A DNA stretch of 50,447 bases from an uncultured Bacilli bacterium (lineage in GTDB: Bacteria > Bacillota_I > Bacilli_A > RF39 > UBA660). The DNA lies in the NCBI GenBank assembly GCA_934096075.1, contig CAKOLN010000009.1, forward strand, positions 1 to 50,447, given 5' to 3'. Below are positions 1 through 7,930 of the stretch, in pieces. The position numbers and the translations under genes were made by a program. How positions within the stretch are numbered: the stretch's first letter is position 1; every line of letters begins with the position of its first letter. The notes below the pieces were generated by a model that did not search any database, was not told the DNA's origin, and saw nothing but the letters and a program-made list of their open reading frames with translations.

Positions 1-18
1 AACTCAATTGACACCTTT

Positions 19-27
19 ATTATAGCA
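19..27 (-). promoter_or_regulatory. Extended -10 promoter pointing off the left edge
   Basis: On the minus strand a TATAAT hexamer preceded by TG and one base (TGCTATAAT) reads toward position 1. It is followed by an SD-like AAAGGTG and a possible TTG start at the window edge. This suggests that a minus-strand gene begins at or beyond the left boundary. No good -35 hexamer is seen. Tentative. Confidence 0.35.
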
Positions 28-87
28 CGGCTTTACACTTTTTCTATCAAAATTCCAGTTTCTACTTGTAATTTAGGTTAATAGAAC

Positions 88-327
88 TTAAACATATTTG
101 TCTATATTTGTTGGTACTTTATCATTAATCACCATTTCTACAATTTTATCTTCTTTTTCTTTACTAACCTCTTTTCCAGTTATTTCACTTATTTCATTTA
201 TTATACTTCTTAAATTATCTTCATTTTTAAAATCTCCATTTTGTAATTTCCTAGCTAAATTTATAATAGTATCTTTATTAACCTTAGTTTTCTTTTCTAT
301 CCTTTCAAATAAATCGTCATTAGACAT
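88..327 (-). CDS. SpoVIF-like small protein (stage VI sporulation protein F family)
   Basis: A 79-residue soluble protein with no signal peptide or membrane segment. The start pattern DLFERIEKKTKVN, the central LQNGDF/LRSII stretch and the VSKEKEDKIVEMV segment match my recollection of the SpoVIF family, small spore-coat-stage proteins of Bacilli. An AGAGGTGGG SD lies 5-8 bases before the ATG. It is the last gene of the minus-strand group der - unknown gene - this gene, but a hairpin terminator upstream suggests partly independent expression. The family call rests on pattern memory only. If it is right, the genome keeps at least one sporulation-associated gene, although nothing else here proves that the organism sporulates. 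Confidence 0.55.
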   Translation of the reverse strand: MSNDDLFERIEKKTKVNKDTIINLARKLQNGDFKNEDNLRSIINEISEITGKEVSKEKEDKIVEMVINDKVPTNIDKYV

Positions 328-352
328 TTAACCCACCTCTAAAGTATTATAT

Positions 353-383
353 GAAAAAGAGAAATATTTGTTATATTTCTCTT
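353..383 (-). terminator. Intrinsic terminator after the 371-793 gene
   Basis: The minus strand has AAGAGAAATAT, a 5-base loop, then ATATTTCTCTT followed by a short T run. The 11-bp stem overlaps the stop codon of the upstream gene and precedes the SpoVIF-like gene. Confidence 0.6.
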
Positions 384-793
384 CTTAATTTTTTATTATT
401 AATAACTTCGTTTAGTTTACTTTTGTATGAATCTATAAAATCATCATAAGTAACACTAAATACTAGAAAATAATTTAATTTTTTATTTAATTGTTTTAAT
501 GTATCATATAATTCTCTACCATCTATTCCATAATTAACTACTATATAATCTATTGCCTTTTTATAAAATAAAGAAAATGAAGTTAAAATACTATAATCAG
601 TATTTTTATTAATCATATCACCCAAATTATCTATTTTGTATATAGAATCTAACTTTAATAAATAAGAACAATCAACTTTATTTACTATTTCAATTATATT
701 TTTTGTGTAATTATAAACTATATATTGTTCATTATTCTTATTTGCTGACTGGTATTTATATACTTTTCTTAGTATTATTCTTAAATCATTCAT
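371..793 (-). CDS. Hypothetical protein translationally coupled to der
   Basis: A 140-residue, Lys/Asn/Tyr-rich, apparently soluble and helical protein that I do not recognise. Nothing resembles a catalytic motif, signal peptide or transmembrane segment. Its ATG overlaps the der stop codon (TAATG), so it is probably translated by re-initiation after Der and made in proportion to it. That arrangement suggests, but does not show, a link to ribosome assembly or stress control of translation. A stem-loop terminator overlaps its 3' end. It is too polar to be a membrane partner, and I see no zinc-binding Cys/His cluster. Confidence 0.7.
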   Translation of the reverse strand: MNDLRIILRKVYKYQSANKNNEQYIVYNYTKNIIEIVNKVDCSYLLKLDSIYKIDNLGDMINKNTDYSILTSFSLFYKKAIDYIVVNYGIDGRELYDTLKQLNKKLNYFLVFSVTYDDFIDSYKSKLNEVINNKKLRREI

Positions 794-2106
794 TATTCTT
801 CACCTTTATTTTTAAAGTTAAGTATTATGGGAGTACCACTAAAATCTATATTTTGTCTTATTTTATTTTCTAAATATCTTTCATAGCTAAAATGTATTAA
901 ACCTTTACTATTTACTGATATATCAAATCTAGGAGGTTTAGTTCCACTTTGATGAGTAAAGTATATTTTTAGTTTTTTACCTTTATATGATGGTGGTGGT
1001 GTTTCCATAAATGCTTCCATAATTATGTCATTTAGTATATTAGTTTTAATTTCTTTAGTTGCATTTTCATAACTTTCTAATACAAGTGGCATAAGAGTAC
1101 TTATTCTTTTTCTAGTTTTAGCACTTAAAAAGCATACTTTAGCATAAGGCATGAATTGAAAATTATTTTTAATATCTGTTTTCCATTTTTTCATTGCTAC
1201 ATCTTTATCAGTTTCAATAGTATCCCATTTATTAACCACGATTACTATTGCTTTACCTGCTTCTAATGCATAACCAGCGATATGTTTATCATGTTCTATT
1301 ATTCCTTCTTCTGCATTAATTACAAGTAAACATACATCACTTCTATCAATAGCACGCATACTTCTTAATAAACTATATTTTTCTACACTTTCAAATATTT
1401 TACCTTTTTTTCTAAGACCAGCTGTATCTATTAAGATATATTCATTTTTATCATATGTTAAAACTGTATCTATACTATCTCTTGTAGTACCAGCAATATC
1501 ACTAACAATTACTCTTTCTTCATTAAGTAATGCATTTACTAGACTACTTTTTCCTACATTAGGTCTACCTATAACTGAGAATTTTAATCTATTATCTTCT
1601 ATTTCTTCACTTTCATCAAATTCACTAGTTACTACATCCATCAAGTCACTTATTCCAACATTATGTTCAGCACTAATAGGAATGTATTCATTAAAACCTA
1701 AAGTATAAAAGTCATACATATTATCTTCACTTAATTTATTATCTATTTTATTTATCGCAACAACAACTTTTTTATTAGATTTTCTAAGCATATCTCTAAT
1801 TAATGTATCATTACTTGTTATACCTTCTTTACCATCTACAACAAATATAATTACATCACTTTCATCTATTCCTATTTCTACTTGTGCCTTAATTTCTTCA
1901 TTAAATGCACCTTCACTTATATCAATACCACCTGTATCTATTAAATAAAATGGTTTGTCATCATATATACCACTAGAATATATTCTATCTCTGGTAACTC
2001 CCGGTATATCTTCTATAATTGATATTTTCTTTTTAACTAATCTATTAAACAATGTACTTTTACCAACATTAGGTCTACCTACTAAACATATAGTATTCTT
2101 TTTCAT
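793..2106 (-). CDS. der: Ribosome-associated GTPase Der (EngA)
   Basis: A 437-residue protein with two consecutive Era-like GTPase domains, the hallmark of Der, which acts in 50S subunit maturation. Domain 1 has the P-loop GRPNVGKST near residue 10, DTGG (G3) and NKID (G4). Domain 2 has GRPNVGKSS near residue 185, DTAG and NKWD. A C-terminal KH-like domain (about residues 345-437) follows. I chose the ATG at 2106 because AAGGGG lies 8 bases upstream; a TTG 18 bases earlier would overlap that SD. A good promoter lies just upstream, and the next gene overlaps its stop codon. Length is normal for the family. Confidence 0.96.
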   Translation of the reverse strand: MKKNTICLVGRPNVGKSTLFNRLVKKKISIIEDIPGVTRDRIYSSGIYDDKPFYLIDTGGIDISEGAFNEEIKAQVEIGIDESDVIIFVVDGKEGITSNDTLIRDMLRKSNKKVVVAINKIDNKLSEDNMYDFYTLGFNEYIPISAEHNVGISDLMDVVTSEFDESEEIEDNRLKFSVIGRPNVGKSSLVNALLNEERVIVSDIAGTTRDSIDTVLTYDKNEYILIDTAGLRKKGKIFESVEKYSLLRSMRAIDRSDVCLLVINAEEGIIEHDKHIAGYALEAGKAIVIVVNKWDTIETDKDVAMKKWKTDIKNNFQFMPYAKVCFLSAKTRKRISTLMPLVLESYENATKEIKTNILNDIIMEAFMETPPPSYKGKKLKIYFTHQSGTKPPRFDISVNSKGLIHFSYERYLENKIRQNIDFSGTPIILNFKNKGEE

Positions 2107-2133
2107 GATTTCATCCCCTTTCAAGTTAACATT

Positions 2134-2162
2134 ATTATAGCAAATAAAGTACTATAATACAA
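2134..2162 (-). promoter_or_regulatory. Sigma-A-type promoter for der
   Basis: TTGTAT, a 17-base spacer, then TATAAT on the minus strand. The predicted start is about 20-25 bases before the der start codon. Confidence 0.6.
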
Positions 2163-2351
2163 TAATTTGTTAATATTTATGGGAATCATAATTGACTTTT
2201 TTCTTTTAGTTATATTTATTTAAACTAAATGTCTAATCATAAATATGTTTATTAAATAATCTATTATTAAAGAAGAAAGTAAAAGTTTTGCAAATAGGAT
2301 TTAGTCAAAATATATAGTAAACTTATTTTATACATTCTTCTATTGATATAT

Positions 2352-3434
2352 TTATTTTCGTTCACTACCAATATTAAGTATTATCCCAATCATTATAAAA
2401 CTAGTTACTAAACTACTTCCTCCATAACTAATAAATGGTAATGTCACACCCGTTACTGGTACTATACCTACTACTACACACAAATTAAGTATTGTTTGAA
2501 ATATTAACATAAATGATAATCCAAAACATAAATATTTTTTAAATAAATCTTCTGTTTGTATTGCTATTTTAATTGTTCTATAAAATATTATACTAAATAA
2601 TAAAGTTACTATTAATACACCCAAAAAGCCAAATTCTTCACTTATTATTGAGAATATAAAATCAGTCTGTGGTTCGGGCAAATAAAAGTGTTTCTGTCTA
2701 GATTTAAGAAAACCTTGTCCCAATAATCCACCAGGCCCGATTGCATAAAGGCTTTGTATTATTTGAAATCCACTTCCTAATGGATCACTCCAAGGGTTAA
2801 TAAATGATATTATCCTTTTAAGTCTATAAGGGGCAGCTATAATTAAGCCAATTATTCCAAGTAATCCTAATATTCCTAACTTAACAAATATACTTAAATT
2901 TGTTCCAGTAATAAATATTAATACAATCAAAGAACAAACAATAATCATACCAGTACCAAAATCTGGTTCCAACATAATAAAGCCAAAAAATAAAAGTATT
3001 ATACCTAATATTGGCAAAACAAATGAACTTGTTATTTTCTTTTCTTTATCATTTTTTGCTAGATATTTTGATACAAATATCACTAAAGATAGTTTACATA
3101 TTTCGCTTGGCTGAAAACCAAATGATGCAATTCCAAACCAACTTCTGCTTCCATTTCTAACGACACCTATACCCGGAATTAAAACTAATATAAGTAAAAA
3201 TAATGTTATTAGTAAAAAATGATTAGCATATTTTTTATATAAATTGCAATCTATTTTACTTACAATATTCATTAAAAATATACCGACTAACAAAAATATA
3301 CCCTGATTTATAATATATTTATAAGGATTGTTAAATTTAAATTCAGCCCATATACTACTGCTTGAATAAATCATAATTAATCCAAATATTGCAAGAAGTA
3401 TTGTGCTAAACATGAGTATTTTATCTTTCTTCAA
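2352..3434 (-). CDS. ftsW: SEDS-family peptidoglycan glycosyltransferase (FtsW/RodA/SpoVE type)
   Basis: About 360 residues with roughly ten hydrophobic segments. Diagnostic SEDS motifs are visible: GSRSWFG followed by FQPSE near residues 98-115, LEPDFGTG near 160, and the C-terminal GVTLPFISYGGSS. SEDS proteins polymerise lipid II glycan strands in the membrane with a partner class B PBP. I cannot separate FtsW, RodA and SpoVE by eye; the many division genes nearby make FtsW a reasonable guess. A TTG at 3434 has AGGTGAT at good spacing, whereas the longer GTG start at 3443 would sit inside the SD. It is separated from tuf by an intrinsic terminator, so it is probably its own unit. The 2107-2351 gap between it and der holds only the der promoter and plain AT-rich sequence. 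Confidence 0.9.
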   Translation of the reverse strand: MKKDKILMFSTILLAIFGLIMIYSSSSIWAEFKFNNPYKYIINQGIFLLVGIFLMNIVSKIDCNLYKKYANHFLLITLFLLILVLIPGIGVVRNGSRSWFGIASFGFQPSEICKLSLVIFVSKYLAKNDKEKKITSSFVLPILGIILLFFGFIMLEPDFGTGMIIVCSLIVLIFITGTNLSIFVKLGILGLLGIIGLIIAAPYRLKRIISFINPWSDPLGSGFQIIQSLYAIGPGGLLGQGFLKSRQKHFYLPEPQTDFIFSIISEEFGFLGVLIVTLLFSIIFYRTIKIAIQTEDLFKKYLCFGLSFMLIFQTILNLCVVVGIVPVTGVTLPFISYGGSSLVTSFIMIGIILNIGSERK

Positions 3435-3470
3435 ATGTATCACCTATATAATTTTATGAATGTAAAAAGA

Positions 3471-3491
3471 AAAAATCCCCGAAGGGATTTT
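3471..3491 (-). terminator. Intrinsic terminator of the str operon
   Basis: Minus strand AAAATCCC-TTCG-GGGATTTT followed by a T run: a compact stem with a UUCG tetraloop, 15 bases after the tuf stop codon. Confidence 0.9.
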
Positions 3492-3505
3492 ATTTTTTGA
3501 ATTAA

Positions 3506-4675
3506 TTATTCAATGATTTCAGTTACTTTACCAGCACCAACTGTTCTACCACCTTCACGAATACTGAATTGAGTTCCGTTTTCGATAGCAATCTTAGTGA
3601 TTAGTTCAACTGTCATAGAAACATTGTCTCCAGGCATAACCATTTCAACACCAGCAGGTAATTCAATTACACCAGTAACGTCTGTAGTTCTGAAGTAGAA
3701 TTGTGGTCTATAGTTACTGAAGAATGGAGTATGTCTTCCACCTTCTTCTTTAGATAGAACATAAACTTCTGCTTTAAACTTCTTATGAGGTGTAACAGAA
3801 CCTGGTTTAGCAAGTACTTGTCCTCTTTCAACATCTTCACGGTTGATACCACGAAGTAATACACCAGCATTGTCACCAGCTTCAGCAAAATCAAGTGATT
3901 TTCTGAACATTTCGATACCAGTAACAACTGTTTTTCTTGTATCTTTAATACCAACGATTTCAACTTCGTCGTTAAGTTTTAATATACCTCTTTCAACACG
4001 TCCTGTAACAACAGTTCCACGACCTGTGATAGTGAATACGTCTTCAATACTCATTAAGAATGGTTTATCATTATCTCTTACTGGAGTTTCGATCCATTCA
4101 TCAACAGCAGCCATTAAGTCTCTGATAGATTGTTCATATTTAGGATCTCCTTCAAGAGCTTTAAGAGCAGAACCTCTAATGATTGGAGTATTATCTCCAT
4201 CAAATCCATATTCAGTTAATAATTCTCTAACTTCCATTTCTACTAAGTCTAAAAGTTCAGGATCATCAACCATATCACATTTATTGATGAATACTACCAT
4301 TCTAGGTACACCAACTTGTCTAGATAATAGGATGTGTTCTCTTGTTTGAGGCATTGGTCCATCTGTAGCACTAACTACTAGGATAGCTCCATCCATTTGA
4401 GCAGCACCTGTGATCATGTTTTTAACATAGTCAGCATGTCCTGGGCAGTCAACGTGAGCATAGTGACGTTTTTCAGTTTCATACTCAACGTGAGCTGTAT
4501 TAATAGTGATTCCTCTTTCTCTTTCTTCTGGTGCTTTATCGATATCTGCATAATCTACAAATTCACCAAATAATTTTGTAATAGCCGCAGTTAAAGTTGT
4601 TTTACCGTGGTCTACGTGTCCAATTGTACCAATGTTAACATGTGGTTTTGAACGATCAAATTTTTGTCTTGCCAT
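3506..4675 (-). CDS. tuf: Elongation factor Tu
   Basis: A 389-residue translational GTPase that delivers aminoacyl-tRNA to the ribosome. Visible motifs are G1 GHVDHGKTT (residues about 19-27), G2 RGITI, G3 DCPGH, and G4 NKCD with the G5 SAL. Domain 2 (GRGTVVTGRVERG) and domain 3 (PGDN) follow. It is the last gene of the rpsL-rpsG-fusA-tuf operon and is followed by a strong terminator. GAAAGGAG precedes the ATG. Codon use favours the common NNT/NNA codons but with more NNC than its neighbours, as expected of a highly expressed gene. A weak internal promoter may lie in the 85-base gap after fusA. Confidence 0.99.
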   Translation of the reverse strand: MARQKFDRSKPHVNIGTIGHVDHGKTTLTAAITKLFGEFVDYADIDKAPEERERGITINTAHVEYETEKRHYAHVDCPGHADYVKNMITGAAQMDGAILVVSATDGPMPQTREHILLSRQVGVPRMVVFINKCDMVDDPELLDLVEMEVRELLTEYGFDGDNTPIIRGSALKALEGDPKYEQSIRDLMAAVDEWIETPVRDNDKPFLMSIEDVFTITGRGTVVTGRVERGILKLNDEVEIVGIKDTRKTVVTGIEMFRKSLDFAEAGDNAGVLLRGINREDVERGQVLAKPGSVTPHKKFKAEVYVLSKEEGGRHTPFFSNYRPQFYFRTTDVTGVIELPAGVEMVMPGDNVSMTVELITKIAIENGTQFSIREGGRTVGAGKVTEIIE

Positions 4676-4706
4676 TTTTATTTTCTCCTTTCATTTATAC
4701 ATATTA

Positions 4707-4735
4707 ATTTTATCTAAAACTTACCTATTTTGCAA
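4707..4735 (-). promoter_or_regulatory. Possible internal promoter for tuf
   Basis: TTGCAA, a 17-base spacer, then TAAAAT on the minus strand, in the fusA-tuf gap. Plausible but not strong; tuf is probably also transcribed from the operon promoter. Confidence 0.35.
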
Positions 4736-4760
4736 GTCTAAATAACTATTTTATGACAAT

Positions 4761-6833
4761 TTATTGTATACTATTTTTCTTAATAATATCTTCTTGTATA
4801 TTTCTTGGTACTTCTTCATAATGATCGAATATCATTTGATATTGTCCTCTACCTTGAGTATTACTTCTTAATACTGTCATGTACCCGAACATTTCAGCTA
4901 AAGGTACCATTGCTGATATTTGTAAGTCTTTACCTCTTGATTCATTACCAAGTGGTCTTCCTCTTCTACTAGTTAAGTCTCCCATAACTGTTCCCATATA
5001 TTCTTCTGGAACAACTACATCAACTTTCATTATAGGTTCTAGTATAACAGGTTTACATTTATTCTTAGCTTCTTTTAATGCCATTGAAGCAGCAATCTTA
5101 AATGCCATTTCGTTAGAGTCTACATCATGGTATGATCCATCAAATAATGTACATTTTACATCTATCATTGGATATCCAGCTAGTACTCCACCTTCTAAAG
5201 CTTCTTGTAATCCTTTATCTACTACACCAATATATTCACGTGGTACTACACCACCAACAATCTCATCAACGAATTCATATCCGTTATCTTTATTAGGTTC
5301 AAATTTAACCCAAACATGTCCATATTGTCCACGTCCACCAGATTGTTTAATGTATTTACCTTCACATTCAGCAGTTTGAGTTAATGTTTCACGATAAGCA
5401 ACTTGTGGTTTACCAGTATTACATTCAACATCAAATTCTCTTCTCATTCTATCTACTAATACATCTAAGTGTAATTCACCCATACCGGCAATTATAGTTT
5501 GGCCAGTTTCATGGTTAGTAGTAGCCCTAAATGATGGGTCTTCTTTAGCTAATTTTTGTAAAGCTAAACTCATCTTTTCTTGATCTGCTTTTGATTTAGG
5601 TTCAATTGCAAGTTCAATAACTGGTTCTGGGAAAGTCATTTTTTCAAGGATAACTGGATGTTTTTCATCACATAAAGTATCACCTGTAAATGTGTCTTTA
5701 AGTCCAACAGCAGCAGCAATTTCTCCTGCATATACTTCTGTAATTTCTTTTCTTTGGTTAGCATGCATTTGTAATATACGTCCAATTCTTTCTTTTTCTC
5801 CTTTAGATGAATTGTATACATAACTACCACTTTTTAGAGTACCAGAATATACTCTAAAGAATGTTAAGTTTCCTACGAATGGGTCATTCATAACCTTAAA
5901 TGCAAGTGCACTGAATGGTTCATTATCGCTTGCTTTTCTTTCAATAGGATTATCATTCATATCTATTCCTTTAATAGCAGGAATATCAGTTGGAGCTGGT
6001 AAGTAATCAAGTACTGCATCAAGTGCTAATTTAACACCTTTATTTCCTAAAGCTGTACCACATAATACTGGGTAAAATTCACCAGCTAATACACCTTTTC
6101 TAATTGCAGATTTAATTTCTTCTACAGTTAATTCTCCATCTTCTAAATATTTTTCCATTAAAGCATCATCAAACATAGATACCATTTCTACTAATTCCAT
6201 ATGCTTTTCTTCAGCAATATCTTTAAGTTCAGCAGGAATTTCTATTTCAGTAGCATTTTCATGTTGTTCTCCATCATAATGATATGCTTTCATACTTACT
6301 AAGTCTATTATTCCACTAAAGTTATCTTCAGCACCAATAGGCCATTCAATAGGAGCAGATTTTTCACTTAGTCTATCTTTAATTGTTTCTAAGCTAAATT
6401 CAAAGTTAGCACCCATTTTATCCATTTTATTAGCGAATATCATTCTTGGTACTTTCCATTCATTAGCTTGTCTCCAAACTTGTTCAGTTTGAGTTTCAAC
6501 ACCAGCTTGAGCATCTATAAGCGCAATAGCACCATCAAGTACTCTTAGACTACGAGAAACTTCAATTGTAAAGTCTACGTGTCCTGGTGTATCTATAATA
6601 TTTAATCTGTATCCTTTCCAGTGTGCAGTAGTAGCAGCACTAGTAATTGTGATACCTCTTTCTTTTTCTTGTTCCATCCAGTCCATTTGTGATTCTCCAT
6701 CATGAGTTTCACCAATTTTATGAGTTATACCTGTATGGAAAAGAACACGTTCAGTAAATGTAGTTTTTCCGGCATCAATGTGAGCCATTATTCCTATATT
6801 ACGTATTTTATCTAAAGATACATCACGTGCCAT
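4761..6833 (-). CDS. fusA: Elongation factor G
   Basis: A 690-residue translocase GTPase, the normal bacterial EF-G length. G1 AHIDAGKTT lies at residues about 17-25, RGITI near 60, DTPGHVDFT near 82, and NKMDKMG near 136. Domains II-V follow, including GMGELHLDV near residue 470 and the domain IV stretch GGRGQYGHV. The gene lies between rpsG and tuf in the classical str operon order. An SD (GGGAGAAATATA) lies before the ATG. Nothing unusual is seen. Confidence 0.98.
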   Translation of the reverse strand: MARDVSLDKIRNIGIMAHIDAGKTTFTERVLFHTGITHKIGETHDGESQMDWMEQEKERGITITSAATTAHWKGYRLNIIDTPGHVDFTIEVSRSLRVLDGAIALIDAQAGVETQTEQVWRQANEWKVPRMIFANKMDKMGANFEFSLETIKDRLSEKSAPIEWPIGAEDNFSGIIDLVSMKAYHYDGEQHENATEIEIPAELKDIAEEKHMELVEMVSMFDDALMEKYLEDGELTVEEIKSAIRKGVLAGEFYPVLCGTALGNKGVKLALDAVLDYLPAPTDIPAIKGIDMNDNPIERKASDNEPFSALAFKVMNDPFVGNLTFFRVYSGTLKSGSYVYNSSKGEKERIGRILQMHANQRKEITEVYAGEIAAAVGLKDTFTGDTLCDEKHPVILEKMTFPEPVIELAIEPKSKADQEKMSLALQKLAKEDPSFRATTNHETGQTIIAGMGELHLDVLVDRMRREFDVECNTGKPQVAYRETLTQTAECEGKYIKQSGGRGQYGHVWVKFEPNKDNGYEFVDEIVGGVVPREYIGVVDKGLQEALEGGVLAGYPMIDVKCTLFDGSYHDVDSNEMAFKIAASMALKEAKNKCKPVILEPIMKVDVVVPEEYMGTVMGDLTSRRGRPLGNESRGKDLQISAMVPLAEMFGYMTVLRSNTQGRGQYQMIFDHYEEVPRNIQEDIIKKNSIQ

Positions 6834-6857
6834 ATTATATTTCTCCCTTCTTTATTA

Positions 6858-7325
6858 TTACCATCTATAGTGAGCATATGCTTTATTAGCTTCTGCCATC
6901 TTATGTGTGTCTTCACGTTTTTTAACAGCTCCACCTGTTCCATTAGCTGCATCAATGATTTCATCAGCAAGCTTTTCAGCCATACCTTTACCATTTCTGT
7001 TCTTAGCATATTGAACTAACCAACGAAGTGCTAAAGTTTGTTTTCTTTCTTCTCTAACTTCAACTGGTACTTGATAGTTACCACCACCAATACGTCTACT
7101 TCTAATTTCTAGTTGAGGTTGAATATTATTATATGCTTCATTAAATACTTCAAGTGGATCTTTACCAGTCTTTTCTTTTACTATATCAAATGCCTTATGT
7201 AGAATTTCTTCAGCAGTACCTTTTTTACCATCTAACATGATACGGTTAATTAACTTAGTAACAACTTTAGAATTATATATAGGATCTGCTAATACTTCTC
7301 TTTTAACTGCTTGTCTTTTACGCAT
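6858..7325 (-). CDS. rpsG: Small ribosomal subunit protein uS7
   Basis: A 155-residue S7, the family's usual size, starting MRKRQAVKREVLADP. It carries the conserved LINRIMLDGKK, the VEVREERK beta-hairpin region and the C-terminal MAEANKAYAHYRW. S7 nucleates assembly of the 30S head by binding the 3' domain of 16S rRNA. It lies 24 bases upstream of fusA and is preceded by an AAAGGAG SD. Confidence 0.98.
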   Translation of the reverse strand: MRKRQAVKREVLADPIYNSKVVTKLINRIMLDGKKGTAEEILHKAFDIVKEKTGKDPLEVFNEAYNNIQPQLEIRSRRIGGGNYQVPVEVREERKQTLALRWLVQYAKNRNGKGMAEKLADEIIDAANGTGGAVKKREDTHKMAEANKAYAHYRW

Positions 7326-7354
7326 TTATTTCACTCCTTTCGTTTATTATTTAC

Positions 7355-7771
7355 TTATTTATTTTTTGGTCTTTTAGTACCGTATTTACTTCTTCCTTGA
7401 CGTCTTTTATCAATACCAGCAGTATCTAATGTACCACGAACGATATGATATCTTACACCGATTAAGTCTTTAACACGTCCACCTCTTATAAGTACAACAC
7501 TGTGTTCTTGTAAGTTGTGTCCTTCACCTGGAATATAGCAAGTTACTTCGTAACCATTTGAAAGTCTTACACGAGCATATTTTCTTAATGCTGAGTTTGG
7601 TTTCTTTGGTGTCTTAGTACCTACACGAGTACATACTCCACGTTTTTGAGGGCTCATATTATTAGTTCTCTTTTTATCTTTTGAGTTAAATCCAACATTT
7701 AATACTGGACTTTTACTCTTTCTAACTTTTTGTCCTCTAGATTTTCTTACTAATTGGTTTATAGTAGTCAT
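7355..7771 (-). CDS. rpsL: Small ribosomal subunit protein uS12
   Basis: A 138-residue S12, first gene of the str operon. Conserved blocks are TINQLVRKSR at the N-terminus, TPKKPNSALRK in the decoding-centre loop (the classical streptomycin-resistance region, with wild-type K), and the GVRYHIVRG block with the C-terminal RSKYGTKRPK. I chose the ATG at 7771 because GAAAGGAG sits 6 bases upstream; an in-frame GTG 21 bases earlier lies before the SD. A strong promoter lies about 80 bases upstream. Confidence 0.98.
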   Translation of the reverse strand: MTTINQLVRKSRGQKVRKSKSPVLNVGFNSKDKKRTNNMSPQKRGVCTRVGTKTPKKPNSALRKYARVRLSNGYEVTCYIPGEGHNLQEHSVVLIRGGRVKDLIGVRYHIVRGTLDTAGIDKRRQGRSKYGTKRPKNK

Positions 7772-7852
7772 TATAACTCCTTTCTCGTACACACTTCCTG
7801 GTGTATCATATTTATAATTTTAATTAGGATTTCAATGAATCCAAACACGTAT

Positions 7853-7882
7853 ACTATACCATTTATCATATGTATTTGTCAA
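7853..7882 (-). promoter_or_regulatory. Main promoter of the str operon
   Basis: A consensus TTGACA, an 18-base spacer and TATAGT on the minus strand. The predicted leader before rpsL is about 75 bases. Confidence 0.75.
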
Positions 7883-7903
7883 TCTTTTTATTTCTAATTT
7901 TAC

Positions 7904-7930
7904 AAAAAAAGAATTCTTAACGAATCCTTT
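7904..7930 (-). terminator. Intrinsic terminator of VP1
   Basis: Minus strand AAGGATTC-GTTAA-GAATTCTT plus a T7 run: an 8-bp stem with one G-T pair, starting directly at the VP1 stop codon. Confidence 0.75.
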
